Shown: positions 1 to 11,974 of the stretch, piece after piece
Position numbering within the stretch: position 1 is the stretch's first letter
How the letters are laid out: every line of letters begins with the position of its first letter
Origin: Escarpia spicata
Lineage: Eukaryota; Annelida; Polychaeta; Sabellida; Siboglinidae
Length of the DNA stretch: 64,000 bases
NCBI GenBank assembly: GCA_963995525.1
Contig: OZ023218.1
Span: forward strand, 49,133,987-49,197,986
Reading direction: 5' to 3'
Position numbers and translations under genes: made by a program
The notes under the pieces: generated by a model
Seen by the model: the letters and a program-made list of their open reading frames with translations, nothing else
What the model was told of the DNA's origin: nothing
Database searches by the model: none

Positions 1-91
1 ACCAACTACATTAATTCTTGTTCAATTATTATAGCAAACAAGCTCAGGGTTCTGCCAGTAAGCATCAGCAGGGTATAAATGAATATTTTTA
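1..91 (+). repeat. Direct repeat, copy 1 (about 90 bp)
   Basis: The first 91 bases recur at 969-1057 in the same orientation with a handful of differences. Copy 2 lies immediately in front of the LINE endonuclease that starts near 1054. The segment between the copies has no recognisable coding content. The pair may be a target-site or segmental duplication made when the LINE arrived, or a fragment of a longer tandem duplication cut by the window edge. Confidence 0.85.
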
Positions 92-968
92 CATATGTCA
101 AAATAGTATTTATGCAATAACCAACACAAGTCCGATGTAGTTTGAGAATTGAAATTGGCCAAAGGATGACGTTTTTTATTGGAAAGTGGATTGCTTCTAA
201 TGCAGCCACTTTTGGGCATAAATATAGTAGGAATGTGATGTCTAACATGCAACCCAGATGGGAAACTGAACCCTTGTACAGCCCCATCAAAGTTTCTCAG
301 GCACACATTCCTACAACATGACGACAATATTACATACATAATTTGTCGCTATAGAGGTATAAAACCACTACGAATATAAACCTAAGCAAACAATACAAAC
401 ATTCCACCACCAATAGACACATGCAATTACAAAAAAGGTGGGGCCATTCCGCCTATCCTGTATAAACATAAGGAGAAATCACCCAGGATCAAAACGAGGC
501 TGGGTGTGGACTGTCTCTTTGTGTTGGAATCTGATAGCAGCGAACGTCTTTGACGTTTCAACACAAAGGAAGATTTATTTCAACCCACCATCCTCCCCTT
601 ACTACCACCATGATACTTTGGTGCATGATACCTAATTATATTTAATTTCTTTGGCAGCAGGCTTTGATGAACCTGCTGCACTTGTATGTGCCTATGTTTT
701 TTCCTTGTACGTGTTACCATAACGTTGGAGATAGTTGTGTTTAGCACGTCCAATTGTCTATTGTACCTGTGCTGAATATGTATATACACATTATTGTTTG
801 ATATGGGGTGGGGGAAAAATTACCACCCACCTTTGCAAATCTGATTTGTCATTTAATAATTGTTTGTAGTACCTCGATGATAGTATCAGTTGTTTAGCGC
901 TTAAGCTTTATCTCGTCGAGTGATGTATTTGGTTTGTTCCTGTTGGTTACAATTATTAAATGACCGTT
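92..968. other. Stretch with no recognised gene
   Basis: AT-rich sequence between the two copies of the 90-bp direct repeat. Short open frames exist on both strands (for example 22-339 minus and 580-789 minus), but none matches a family I recognise and none carries convincing splice sites. Confidence 0.5.
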
Positions 969-1057
969 ACCAACTACATTAATTCTTGTTCAATTATTAT
1001 AGCAAACAAGCTCAGTGTTCTGCCAGTAAGCATCAGCAGGGTATAAAGAATATTTTC
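969..1057 (+). repeat. Direct repeat, copy 2
   Basis: Same-strand copy of bases 1-91 with small substitutions and a short deletion near its end. The LINE endonuclease reading frame begins within a few bases of its right edge. Confidence 0.85.
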
Positions 1058-1467
1058 TGCTGAATGTATATTTACCATACGAGTGCGACGACAACTTGGA
1101 TGATTATAATGACTGTCTAGAAAAACTTAATGTTGTTGAAAATATCATCAGTACATGCATTACTGTTATACGTGATTTTAATGCCAATCTTTCTCAACAA
1201 TCTACGTTTGGTGATATTTTGCAGAATTTTTGCAGTGATAATAATATTGATATTGTAGACTTAGGGATTCTCTCAGCGGACATATGTACTTATGTTAGTC
1301 CAGCATGGGGCACCACATCATGGCTAGATCATGTGATATGTACGTCTGATGCTAAAGACTGTACAACAGGTATAGAAGTTATGTATGATTGCATCTTTTC
1401 AGATCATCATTCAATGCTAGGCAGAGTCAACCTTGATATCCTGCCAGAGTATGGAGAGGAACACTAG
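1054..1467 (+). pseudogene. LINE endonuclease domain remnant (EEP fold)
   Basis: This is the C-terminal half of a LINE endonuclease, which nicks target DNA to prime reverse transcription. Signatures are a VYLPYE-like strand near 1062, RDFNAN in place of the usual GDFNA near residues 26-31 of the frame at 1096, SWLDH near residue 75, and the terminal SDHHS motif near residue 102. The catalytic N-terminal part is missing and the G of GDFNA is replaced by R. The frame ends at a stop at 1465-1467, before the linker to the reverse transcriptase. Confidence 0.85.
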
Positions 1468-1609
1468 TATGATCAAAACATTATGATAGAAGTACTAATG
1501 ATGGTTTAAATAATATTATTATACCTAATGGAGTTAAGTATGAAAACCAAATTGCCTGCAGTGTAGTCATGAGAATGACTTTGATGTATTTTATGAGGAT
1601 ATTATAAAG

Positions 1610-3250
1610 GTGTCAGTTGATTCCAGTGAGAACCTGGTGAAAGACAAACACAAAGATAGAACATTTGTTATACCTGGTTGGAACGAACAGGTAAAGGATT
1701 TGCATGGGGCTGCTAGAGATGCTTATCTTCTATGGAAGCAGTCAGAGAAGCCTAGGCAGGGGGTTATATTTGATCTAATAAAGCAGTCTAGGGCTAAGTT
1801 CAAACATGCTCTAAGGATGTGCAAAAAAAGGAAAAGCTCGAACATTGCTGATAAAATTGCTGAAAAAATGTGTGAGAAAAATGACAGAGCTTTCTGGAGA
1901 GAAATAAAAAAACTCTATGAACAGTAAAATTAAGTTACCAAATAATGTGGATAATGCCCAAGGTCATGAAAATATCAGTGTGACGTGGCAAGAGCACTAC
2001 AGCCACATATTTAAAGGTAGTAGTTGTAAAGAAATGCACGTCGATTTATGCAGGGATAACTCTGTTTTTGATCCGACTATGATTGTCACGGCGTGTGAAA
2101 TTGAGGAAATTATTAAGGACCTCTCGTATAATAAGTCTCCTGGACTAGACGGTATTAGTAGTGAACACATGACATTTGCTAGTCGAAAACTACCAGTGTT
2201 AATGTCTTTACTAATGTCTGCAATTCTAATCCATGCGTACGTACCTAAATTTATGCTAAAATCTGTCATTGTTCATATCATCAAGGATAAGAATAAACGT
2301 ATCAGTGATAAGAATAACTATCGACCGATATGCTTACCAGATGTATTCGTGAAGGTTGTTGACAAAGTACTGTACAGTCGTATGCAGACTTGATTGCAAA
2401 CTACATGCAATCAATTTGATTTTAAACCGAAACATGGTACAGAAATGTGTGTATTTTTGCTAAAAGAGCTCATAAGATACTATATAACACATGGTTCTTG
2501 TATGTATGTAGCCTTTCTGGATGCATCCAAGGCCTTTGACATGGTGAACCACGTCAAGCTATTCTCAAACCTACTCAAGCTTGGTGTTCCCAGTTGGACG
2601 ATAAAAGTAATGTGTCAGTGGCTTGCATTCAGTCATTGTGTGTAAGATGGGGCTCAGTATTCTCTAACTTCTTTTCTGTCAATAATGATGTAAGACAGGG
2701 TGGTATGATATCCCCATTATTGTTTAATGTATATATTAACGACCTCCGTGTGTCACTTTCGAGACTACCAGTGGGTTGTTGTAGTGGTAACATCATCATT
2801 AATCACCTGTTGTATGCGGATGATATTCTGTTGCTTGCTCCCTCAGCCAAGGGCTTACAAAAGCTTATTGATGCAAGCTATTCATATTGATGCAATAATG
2901 ATATTATGTTTAACAGTCAAAAATCTCAAGTAATGTTTTTTGATACTATGAAGATAGGTCAGGTAGCAGATATACTGTTGGGGGAACTCTGTTAAATGTA
3001 ACCAAGTCCTATAAGTATCTTGGTCATATAATAACTGATACTTTGTGTGATGAAGCTGATATAAAAGCTAAACAAGGGAGCCTTTATGGCAAGTGCAATG
3101 TTTTGTTTAGACAATTTTATTTTTGTTCTAAGCAAGTTAAAAATAAGTTATTCTCCTGCTATTGTAGTAATGTGTATTTGTGCTCATTATGGGTTAAATA
3201 TAGAAAGTTATCATTTCAGCATTTCATTGTATCTTACAATAATGCATAAA
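1610..3250 (+). pseudogene. LINE reverse transcriptase, broken
   Basis: Consecutive frames encode the linker and reverse transcriptase. The fingers motif KSPGLDGISSEHM lies near 2130. The palm motif FLDASKAFDMVNH near 2515 carries the first catalytic aspartate. RQGGMISPLLFNVYINDL lies near 2694, the catalytic YADD box near 2815, and a YKYLGHII-like thumb strand near 3010. A TGA at 2391-2393 and shifts near 2645 and 2890 break the frame. It would have copied its own RNA at a nicked target; now inactive. Confidence 0.9.
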
Positions 3251-3583
3251 GGATCTTACATAACCTGCCTATGGGATGCAGTGCAAGTACCATGTTTGCC
3301 ACTGCGGTTGTTGACAGTTGTAACATTCGTATTAGAAAATGCATTTACAGTTTAATGAGCAGGTTATTTATTTCCACCAACTTAATTGTACAGTGCACTC
3401 TTAACAATGATGTATATGCCACTTCTGCATTACACAGACATGGATAGGTGCATTATATAATATTTTGTAGTTGTGCTTAACTCATTATTGGGTATTCATT
3501 TTATAATTATGCACGTATTCAATTACTTTACTCTGGACGTACTGTATACTATGATGTACCTCGATGTCTGAAATAAATGTTTA

Positions 3584-5343
3584 TTATTATTATAGTCCGG
3601 TCACTGAAACTACTCCGTGCTCGTGCCTTATTATTATAGTCCGGTCACTGAAACTACTCCGTGCTCGTGCCTTATTATTATAGTCCGGTCACTGAAACTA
3701 CTCCGTGCTCTTGCCTTATTATTATAGACCGGTCACTGAAACTACTCCGTGCTCGTGTCTTATTATTATATTCCGGTCACTGAAACTACTCCGTGCACGT
3801 GCCTTATTATTATAGTTTGGTCACTGAAACTACTCCGTGCTCTTGCCTTATTATTATAGTCCGGTCAGTGAAACTACTCCGTGCTCGTGCCTTATTATTA
3901 TAGTTTGGTCACTGAAACTACTCCGTGCTCTTGCCTTATTATTATAGTCCGGTCACTGAAACTACTCCGTGCTCGTGCCTTATTATTATAGTTTGGTCAC
4001 TGAAACTACTCTGTGCTCGTGCCTTATTATTATAGTCCGGTCACTGAAACTACTCCGTGCTCTTGCCTTATTATTATAGTCCGGTCAGTGAAACTACTCC
4101 GTGCTCGTGCCTTATTATTATAGTTTGGTCACTGAAACTACTCCGTGCTCTTGCCTTATTATTATAGTCCGGTCACTGAAACTACTCCGTGCTCGTGCCT
4201 TATTATTATAGTCCGGTCACTGAAACTACTCCGTGCTCGTGCCTTATTATTATAGTCCGGTCACTGAAACTACTCCGTGCTCTTGCCTTATTATTATAGA
4301 CCGGTCACTGAAACTACTCCATGCTCGTGTCTTATTATTATATTCCGGTCACTGAAACTACTCCGTGCTCGTGCCTTATTATTATAGTTTGGTCACTGAA
4401 ACTACTCCGTGCTCGTGCCTTATTATTATAGTTTGGTCACTGAAACTACTCCGTGCTCGTGCCTTATTATTATAGTCCGATCACTGAAACTACTCCGTGC
4501 TCGTGCCTTATTATTATAGTTTGGTCACTGAAACTACTCCGTGCTCGTGCTTTATTATTATAGTCCAGTCACTGAAACTACTCCATGCTCTTGTCTTATT
4601 ATTATAGTCCGGTCACTGAAACTACTCCATGCTCGTGCCTTATTATTATAGTCCGGTCACTGAAACTACTCCGCGCTCTTGCCTTATTATTATAATCCGG
4701 TCACTGAAACTACTCCGTGCTCGTGCCTTATTATTATAGTCCGGTCACTGAAACTAGTCCGTGCTCTTGCCTTATTATTATAGTCCGGTCACTGAAACTA
4801 CTCTGTGCTCTTGCCTTATTATTATTGTCCGGTCACTGAAACTACTCCGTGCTCGTGCCTTATTATTATAGTCCGGTCATTGAAACTACTCCGTGCTCAT
4901 GCCTTATTATTATAGTCCGGTCACTGAAACTACTCCATGCTCTTGCCTTATTATTATAGACCGGTCACTGAAACTACTCCGTGCTCGTGCCTTATTATTA
5001 TAGTCCGGTCACTGAAACTACTCTGTGCTCTTGCCTTATTATTATAGTCCGGTCACTGAAACTACTCCATGCTCTTGCCTTATTATTATAGTCCGGTCAC
5101 TGAAACTACTCCGTGCTCTTGCCTTATTATTATAGTCCGGTCACTGAAACTACTCCATGCTCTTGCCTTATTATTATAGACCGGTCACTGAAACTACTCC
5201 ATGCTCGTGCCTTATTATTATAGTCCGGTCACTGAAACTACTCCGTGCTCGTGTCTTATTATTATAGTCCGGTCACTGAAACTACTCCGTGCTCGTGCCT
5301 TATTATTATAGTCCGGTCACTGAAACTACTCCGTGCTCGTGCC
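3584..5343. repeat. 44-bp minisatellite, exactly 40 units
   Basis: The unit opens TTATTATTATAGTCCGGTCA and ends in GCTCGTGCC. Unit starts fall at 3584 + 44n, and 1760 bases hold 40 units with no net length change. Variants occur at fixed places: GTCCGG, GTTTGG, GACCGG or TTCCGG after the TTA block; CTCGTGCC or CTCTTGCC at the end; CACTG or CAGTG inside. The variant order repeats at a 13-unit (572-bp) spacing between units 0-4 and 13-17, and at a 5-unit spacing between units 6-8 and 11-13. That shows block duplication within the array. The first unit begins inside the TTA tail of the upstream LINE. Confidence 0.97.
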
Positions 5344-5349
5344 TTATTT

Positions 5350-6018
5350 CGCAGCCTGTTACTGCCCACACGTATTTAAGGTCTGCATCCCACTTCCCAC
5401 ACGTCGTTTGGCCGGGTCAACATACCATTTCACACGTGTTTAGGATCAACTTCATTCTTCCTGCCACCCACCCGTCTTTCTTATATTGTATATAGTAACT
5501 GTATGGTGAGTTGTAATCTGCCATATTCTACATGCACGTTTTTATTTTGCAAAACGAATATTTGCGTAAATAATGTCTGAGAAAGGAACTGCAGATGTGA
5601 AATTAACAATATTGATCCAGCGTGGGATTGATATGAAAAACCAATGCGTGAGTGGGATTCCCTTGAGAATCCCATGCATTGAGGATATTTGTGACGCTCT
5701 TGAATACCACTGTGTTGCAAGGCAGAAGGATGCCTATGAACACGCTAGGTCTGAACGATTAATTTACACACGGTTTATTGCTGAGCCACTTCTACAAAAC
5801 CATCACCAGCGTCATTGAGGTTCGAGTTTCGTGAATCAAATACCAGATTATTTGCAATATAGTGTTCTGATCAAGTGTTCGTAATGTAATACAATTACCA
5901 AGGCTTGAGAGACAGCTGCATTGTTGCAAAAGACACAGTCTAGAAACGGCGGTCCTGGCACTGGATGCTGTTATTAGAAACATGTTTACACATACAATTG
6001 ACATCTATAAACAATAGT
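5350..6018. other. Stretch with no recognised gene; one small open frame
   Basis: An 81-codon plus-strand frame (5573-5818, opening MSEKGTADVK) starts with ATG and has balanced composition, but I recognise no family. Inside it, about 5640-5685, is an imperfect hairpin with arms TGGGATTC and GAATCCCA. A further short open stretch (about 5895-6016, ending in the TAG at 6014-6016) directly precedes the inverted-repeat arm. Both could be terminal scraps of the large element that starts at 6019. Confidence 0.35.
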
Positions 6019-6748
6019 CCATGAGCCAGACACGATTTGATTCTCAAATTGAGGGACTAATTCCAATTACAAGTTTCACAATTCTCACTACACCATAATC
6101 TGAGGTGTCCAAAAATGGGTGAGGGACATTTCAGAAGCGTAGCTTATTACCTTTTTGGACGCCAACTTTAAACATGGCTGCCACTGCCGGAAGTCAAGCT
6201 ATTCGAAACATGTTCTACAGCCAAATCTAGTGATTGCATCTTAAATTAATTTGTATTTACAAAAGTTGTTCATAGTAAAATTCCGAGTACGGAAATACTA
6301 ATAAAATCTTCGTATTTTCATTATTTGCAAAAAAATATATGGAAAAATGTCAATGAAAACTCAAAATATTGTATTTTTCCACAATATTTGTTACTTCAGT
6401 TTGTTTAATGTTTTAAAGATATGAATAATCCATTTGTTACTTTCTAATGAATTTTTTATGCAATTGGCTGTTTCGATTATTTTACATGTCTTCTGTTCTG
6501 TTTCGGTATGTTGCCGTCAAAATTTAAACGTACCCTCATCCGGTGTCTGTAAACGGGAACAGTACCATGCACATGACCTACTTCATTTATCTCTTACAGC
6601 AAAACGGCGTGGCAGATTTGCATGAAATGTATGAAAACGTAAACGTGTACGTATTGCGCACACGTCATGTCAGAAACAGAACAAATACATTTTCCATACG
6701 ATTTATTAACCTAATAACTACTTCAGAAGCCGTGCCAACCATTATATT
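6019..6748. repeat. Long inverted repeat 1, left arm
   Basis: This arm is matched, reverse-complemented and diverged, by 16597-17346. Landmarks shared in inverted order are the outer GTCCATGAGCC, the AAAATGGGTGAGGGACATTT block near 6112, the GCAATCACTAG-type block near 6230, the ACGTACCCTCATC block near 6528 and AATAACTACTTCAGAA near 6713. The arms enclose about 9.8 kb. That geometry suits a large DNA transposon or fold-back element since invaded by LINEs. Confidence 0.8.
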
Positions 6749-6767
6749 GAAAATTCCATGCACGACA

Positions 6768-7021
6768 AATTCAACACCTGATAACAGACAATATATGTAC
6801 AAATCATAACATGTTTGGTTTTATGCAACCGTGTGTACAAGAAGATGTCAATTAATTAATAAAACTATTTTGACACACGTTTGAATTTGTGACCCTCAAA
6901 TTACCTTCACAATCCACATACACCTATTTTCTTATCCCTTGTGTGATGAATATAGCATGAATAGCATGAATTCCTGCTATTAAAAATAAAACATCACATG
7001 TTGGCTAACCTACTATATGCA
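6768..7021 (+). repeat. Dispersed 250-bp repeat, shared with 38577-38845
   Basis: This segment continues the left arm. It has a diverged reverse-complement copy at 38577-38845, next to the DNA polymerase relic. Shared landmarks are TTTTATGCAAC, TCAATTAATTAATAAAACTA, TCCTGCTATTA and the terminal CTAACCTACTATATGCAG. That last string resembles a branch point plus splice acceptor, and it forms the edge of the similarity in both copies. Confidence 0.85.
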
Positions 7022-7260
7022 GAAACGCATAAATTCGAAAATTCATCTTTTGACGTTGACCTTGTTTAACCTTCAATCCACAGGTACAGCAGCATTTTAC
7101 AACTCTGTGACATACCTCATTTTTACGTGGATACAACAGGCGCTCAAACGGTATGCAACATGGCCTGGTGTATGTATTGCAAGATGTCTGCCGCTGCTTA
7201 ACGTGGCGTGTTTTTCCTGTGAGAGATATCAACTTTTGAACTATGCCTACAATATGTAAG
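7022..7260. repeat. Diverged unit of dispersed repeat family R1
   Basis: The string AATTCGAAAATTCATCTTTT near 7030, followed by ACCTTGTTTAACCTTCAAT and CATACCTCATTTTTACG, resembles the third unit at about 34826-34960 and the copy at about 40000-40150. I use the label R1 here only as a local name for this short dispersed family. Confidence 0.55.
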
Positions 7261-7261
7261 T

Positions 7262-7905
7262 CCGCTAGCGATGGAGAGAGCGAGGTGCCGGACACCCATG
7301 CAATGCTAATGCGCTTCGTTGAACTGTTAAACTACGAAGTGGTGTTAAAAAACTAAAAACGGCCTTGTTCTCAGAAGCGCTGGCGAACAAGATTGACGTG
7401 CTGACAATGACCATCGCTGACCTGACAAAGAAACTGAATGCAAAGTAGGACCGAATTGTTACTCTAGAAAGAAAGGTATCTGATTTGGAGTTCCATTGTG
7501 ATAATGTTAAACAGTATTTGCGAAGAGGGAAATTAAGGTTCCATGGTATTAATGAACCAGAGGACGGAGAGGGTGAGGACACTACAGCAAAAGTGTTGGC
7601 CATAATCAACTACATGATGGCAGTGACCCCCCCCCCTCCCACCCGAACACACCTAAGAACATTGCGCGAAGCCACATGCTAGGCAGCAGAAAGACGGCGA
7701 CAGGAGGGGATCGGCGCTGCGTGGTTATTGTTCGCTTCAACAATAAAAATGTGCGAGACGAGATCGTCCGTCAACGTCGCAGACTGCGGGACGACGACAA
7801 TACAATCTTTGTCAATGAAGATCTCACTCAGCGCCGTGCCGCACTGGCCAGATCAAATAGACAACTAAAGAGAAACAAGAAGATCCAAGACTGATGGACC
7901 TCCCA
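7262..7905 (+). pseudogene. LINE ORF1-like protein remnant
   Basis: The frames encode, in order, a heptad-like coiled coil (KKLNAK, stop at 7446-7448, then RIVTLERKVSDLEFHCDNV), an RRM-like stretch (LRFHGINEPEDGEGEDT near 7530), a basic strand (RRCVVIVRFNNKNVRDEIV near 7710) and a C-terminal domain (NEDLTQRRAALARSNRQLK near 7815). This is the order of LINE-1-type ORF1 proteins, which bind element RNA as trimers. A stop and a run of nine C with frameshift at 7629-7637 break it. No matching ORF2 follows directly. Confidence 0.75.
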
Positions 7906-8739
7906 CGGGAAAGGGCTGGTTAAGACACTATCAAACTATATCAAGGAGGTATGGAGGCGGTTATCGACGAATTTAATTGATATACGCAAATGATATGCGG
8001 CTTTGAAAAGCTTGAAACAACTTGCATTGCCGTGTTGTGATTTCTTTAAGTTGTCTGTTGTCTTATACACAATTTATTTGTTAATTATATCTTATCGATT
8101 AATATAACTAATTATAAATGAGGCATTTAAACGGCGAGAAAAAACTATAATCAGCAGTCATATATATATATATAGTTTTCACCCAAAAAAATTGTGCATG
8201 ATACAAATTTCATTATATTGTTAAAACGTGGTTTAATCTGTCCACACAAAAGCGTTATGTAAGTGTAACATGTCTGCCATTATTTTCACGTGACAATAAC
8301 ATGATGGCGTTAACGTTTACGCCTAGTCTTTAAGGTCACAGCTTCAGCGGCAAACTTGAAAGTCACAAGATTAATAACGGGTGTATCCTCCATCTGCGTT
8401 GATCACTGCAGTGCATCGGCGCCTCATTGATATAAAATGTGGGTATGGAATCTTTTGTGGAGTGTGAGGCTTGTTTTTCGTGTGTTTTTCTAGTTGAGTG
8501 TACCCGCAGCTCTCCAAACGTATGCCTTATGTGACCATGCCTGTTACGTAAGACCCAACAGGAGCATTTTCTTTGTTTTCACACAATAGCGTTGCCTGAC
8601 CTTGCATTATGTAACTTTCTAATGAAAGTCATGTTATGGTATAGTCTACATGTCCCTGTTTCATGTAAATCCACATTGAGCAAAATCCACCCATTGCATT
8701 ACATTTCGGTGCCTTTCTTCCTATGCACAGTTTCTTTTT
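7906..8739. other. Stretch with no recognised gene
   Basis: AT-rich sequence with a short TA run near 8159-8174. No family-level coding similarity is visible on either strand. Confidence 0.45.
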
Positions 8740-8745
8740 GTGGCT

Positions 8746-8799
8746 AGTATATATATATATACATATATATATATATACATATATATATAAATATATATG

Positions 8800-8833
<34 letters not shown>
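8746..8833. repeat. TA/TATATACA microsatellite
   Basis: Alternating TA with interspersed TACATATA units. The run is self-complementary and could extrude as a cruciform. The open frames crossing it on both strands are low-complexity artefacts. Confidence 0.95.
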
Positions 8834-9289
8834 ATGTGGCATAAACACTGTTTAAAGACAATGTACATTATGTTCTCCCAAGAAAAGGGGGCCATCTTGT
8901 ATCCACGATAGTAACCAATTTAATTTTTCTTTTTATTCATACAAAACTACAAGAAGTCTATCTGAGCTTACGCACCCACCGCACCATATCATAAACACTA
9001 GCAAACGACTATGTCAAAGATAAACTGAATTACAATGAATCACAATATCTTGAAATAGAGCATGAATCAACTTACAAATATATTTCAAAGAAAACACTCA
9101 GATTAAATCATGGTATTTGACGAAACATTCCTCTCCTATTTAGGAGGTATTCATAGCAATGCTTTTATCAATGTTCTAAATATAAATTATTCTGAAAATA
9201 ATGAACCTCAAATAATGCGATTTTGATACGTTTACCAAATTAGCTCAGAATAACACTAGATGCCTTAGTATCTTATGCATTATTATATA

Positions 9290-10995
9290 ATCGATAAATG
9301 CAAAATTAAATGAATTAGAGACTTTTGTAGAAGAACTAAACAGTAGTAATTTTAAATTTATTGTTATATGTTTACAAGAAACATGGGAGGCAGAAACAGA
9401 TGACTTGTCCCAATTTTCTTTAAATGGCTACACCTGTTTAAGACAGGGCAAACACTGTGGCGACAAAACATATAGATTGGAAATTAAATTAAATATTAAC
9501 ATGTATGAAAACGTGGAAGGATAAGTAGTCAAAATAAATGGTGGCAGCCAATCTAAGAATATAACGATAGGAAACATATATAGACCTCCAAGATCAAATA
9601 AGGAAAACATAAATGCATTTATAAACGAATTATCATCCACTATGTCAGCATTATGAAATGATTGTAACACTCATCTTATTATCGCATGATATTTTAATAT
9701 AGATTTGCTTAAATTAAATGAAAATTATACATATAGTAATTTTTGATACCTTAATATCACACAACCTTTACCCTCAGATTGTTCTTCCTATGAGGTTCAC
9801 TAGAACAAATGGCACTTTAATAGATAATTGTTTCTGTAAACTAAATAAATGTATCTTAGATAGTACTGCGGGTATTCTAACCAAACGTTTCGCTGACCAT
9901 CAACCGTATTTCATGATTATTGAAATTTTACTCAATCCAGAACCTTCTTCTATGTATGTAAAAATAAACATATCAAATGAAGAAGCTATGTAAAAGGTTA
10001 AACATGAAATAAATTCAAATGCAATTTACAATACACTAAATATAAACCTGAATGCCAATACAAATAATCGTAATTACGAGATAATATACGACGAAATTTC
10101 ACGGGCAACAAAAAAGCATATGCCAACCAAATTAGTTAAATTTAATAAATATAAACATAAAAATCAACATGGATTAACCAAGGATTACTTAAATCAATTC
10201 GGTATCGAGACTAACTATATAAACAATTAAAATTAATAACCCCAAATTCGCTGAATTACGAACCGATTGATATTAATCTCAACACGTATAATACGATATT
10301 AAAGAAAAACATTCGTGAAGCAAAAACAAATGTATTTCAAACACACTTTTAATCTATTCAGAAACGATATAAGAAACACTTGGAAAACTAGTAATGAATT
10401 TCTCTCAAAAAAACCTACACAGCATAAATTACCACGTTTTAAATGATAACAGTATTAAACTAACAGATAAAAAGACATTGCAAACAAACTTTATAACTAT
10501 TTTTCAACTGTAGGTCACTCTATAGCAAACGGAATTAACTATTCAAGTAACAAAACCTAGTTCTTTTCTAAATGAACAAATAAATTCTACTTTTACTTTT
10601 GAAAATGAAGATACTGTAAAGAAAGTTATACAAAATCTTATACAAAAACAGCTATGAATTTTATGGTATATCTTCAATTGTTTTTTAATAATTGAACCAG
10701 TTATTATCAAATCATTAGCGATTATAATAAACCAAGTACTACATACCGGAATGTTCCATGACAAACTAAAAACTGCTCAAGTTATTCCAATATTTAAAAA
10801 GACGACCCATCATTATTTGAACATTATTGGCTTATCCTTCTTCTTCCTTCTATATCAAAAGTTCTTGAGAAGATACTTTTTATACAATTATCATCATTCT
10901 TTAACGACATAAAACTTATTTTTGATAATTGCTATGGCCTTAGATCTAACAATTCAACTGAATATGCTGCACTTGAGCTAATTGATAGAACAGTA
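9290..10995 (+). mobile_element. Degenerate AT-rich LINE (endonuclease to early reverse transcriptase)
   Basis: Broken frames read as a LINE. IVICLQETWEAETDD lies near 9360 (the catalytic-glutamate strand of the endonuclease) and GNIYRPPRSNKENI near 9570. A decayed aspartate strand, YFNIDLLKLNEN, follows near 9690, and a degenerate linker and palm region run to about 10990. Stops are frequent and codons are strongly AT-biased, unlike neighbouring LINEs. The copy ends abruptly before its catalytic DD box, where a minus-strand tail-like repeat begins. Clade uncertain. Confidence 0.75.
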
Positions 10996-11400
10996 ACAAA
11001 TCAAATCAAATCAAATCAATTTATTTTGCAACAACAACAACATAGCAGTATACATACACAAAACAACCGTTTAAAAATAAAGTTGTGTTGCATGGTGGTC
11101 ACATGGCATGTAATATGCCGTCTTCCTGTGACCCCATTTGTGACTCAAATGAGTTACAAATGACGTCCCTATTAGTCCAGTAGAAATTGACGATGAGCCG
11201 GACATTTTGGTTAAAAAGCCAATTTTTGTTTTAAGGTGACCAGCAGGGTTTCCTGAACTTCCAAAAAACACAACCAAAATCAATACTGGGGAACTTTGTT
11301 TTACCCCAATCCTTGTTTTGGGGTGTTTCGGTCCAATTTCGAAGTAACACTTTTGGTTTGCGTTTGTTAATCATATTTTTAACTGTTTCATTTATTGGTT
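10996..11400 (-). mobile_element. Probable 3' end of a minus-strand retroelement
   Basis: Read on the minus strand, the segment ends in GTTGTTGCAAAATAAATTG followed by four TGATT units. That is typical of a LINE or SINE tail. The 70-codon minus frame at 11071-11283 is not recognisable. The tail abuts and truncates the plus-strand LINE to its left, so it inserted later or marks a deletion joint. Confidence 0.45.
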
Positions 11401-11974
11401 AATACTTTTATAATGATATGTATCCTGGTCTATTAAGCCACACATTAATTATGGAGTTTAATTAATCAATTAAGTAATTAACAATTTAGTTATTTAATTA
11501 GTAATGTATTTCTTATATACCATTCCATCCCAACGTTATTCTGGGATGTAATTAACATCTTAATAAAGATCACATGAATGTCACTTATACTCCAAACAGT
11601 GAACGGTACAGCATTCAAACTTTAATATAACTAGGAGAGATCATACTTGTCCTACCAGTAATCTTCTAATACATCATTTGTTAAACATCATCATCAGATT
11701 TGTCATCGTCGTCACTGTCGTGTAGCTGTACAAGAGTTGGGCTGTTTGCGCACTGTCCTTGGCATTTGCATTAAAAGGACATATATATTATTATTAACGT
11801 AACTGGGGTGGCTCCTATGATAGCGACATTTTGTCTTAATAGGAGACATCGACCCCATCTGATATATATATATTATGTTTTAAATATATTAATTACTTTT
11901 GTTTAGTAGATTACCTATACGAATGATGTATCATGCGTATAGGTATATTTGTGTTTTTCTATGTTTTATTGTCG
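11401..11974. other. Stretch with no recognised gene
   Basis: AT-rich. The segment GGGTGGCTCCTATGATAGCG (near 11806) with the paired TAATAGGAGAC downstream resembles a segment at about 45961-46015, suggesting a shared structured 3' UTR of some retroelement. Confidence 0.4.

Larger units (their letters stand above)
1054..3583 (+). mobile_element. Non-LTR retrotransposon (LINE), 5'-truncated and frameshifted
   Basis: The order is as expected for a LINE: apurinic-type endonuclease, linker, reverse transcriptase, C-terminal region, 3' UTR and a short TTA-rich tail (about 3573-3594). The 5' end is missing: the copy opens inside the endonuclease at a VYLPYE-like strand, directly after the 90-bp repeat. 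Several stops and frameshifts split the coding region, so this copy is dead. The clade is not assigned. The tail continues without a break into the 44-bp minisatellite. Confidence 0.9.

Noticed and set aside
3584..5343. Possible CRISPR array (44-bp regular repeats)
   Set aside because: There are no unique spacers: the entire unit repeats. The context is eukaryotic and no cas genes exist.
8629..8911. Tyr/Ile-rich frames on both strands
   Set aside because: Products of the TA/TATACA microsatellite.
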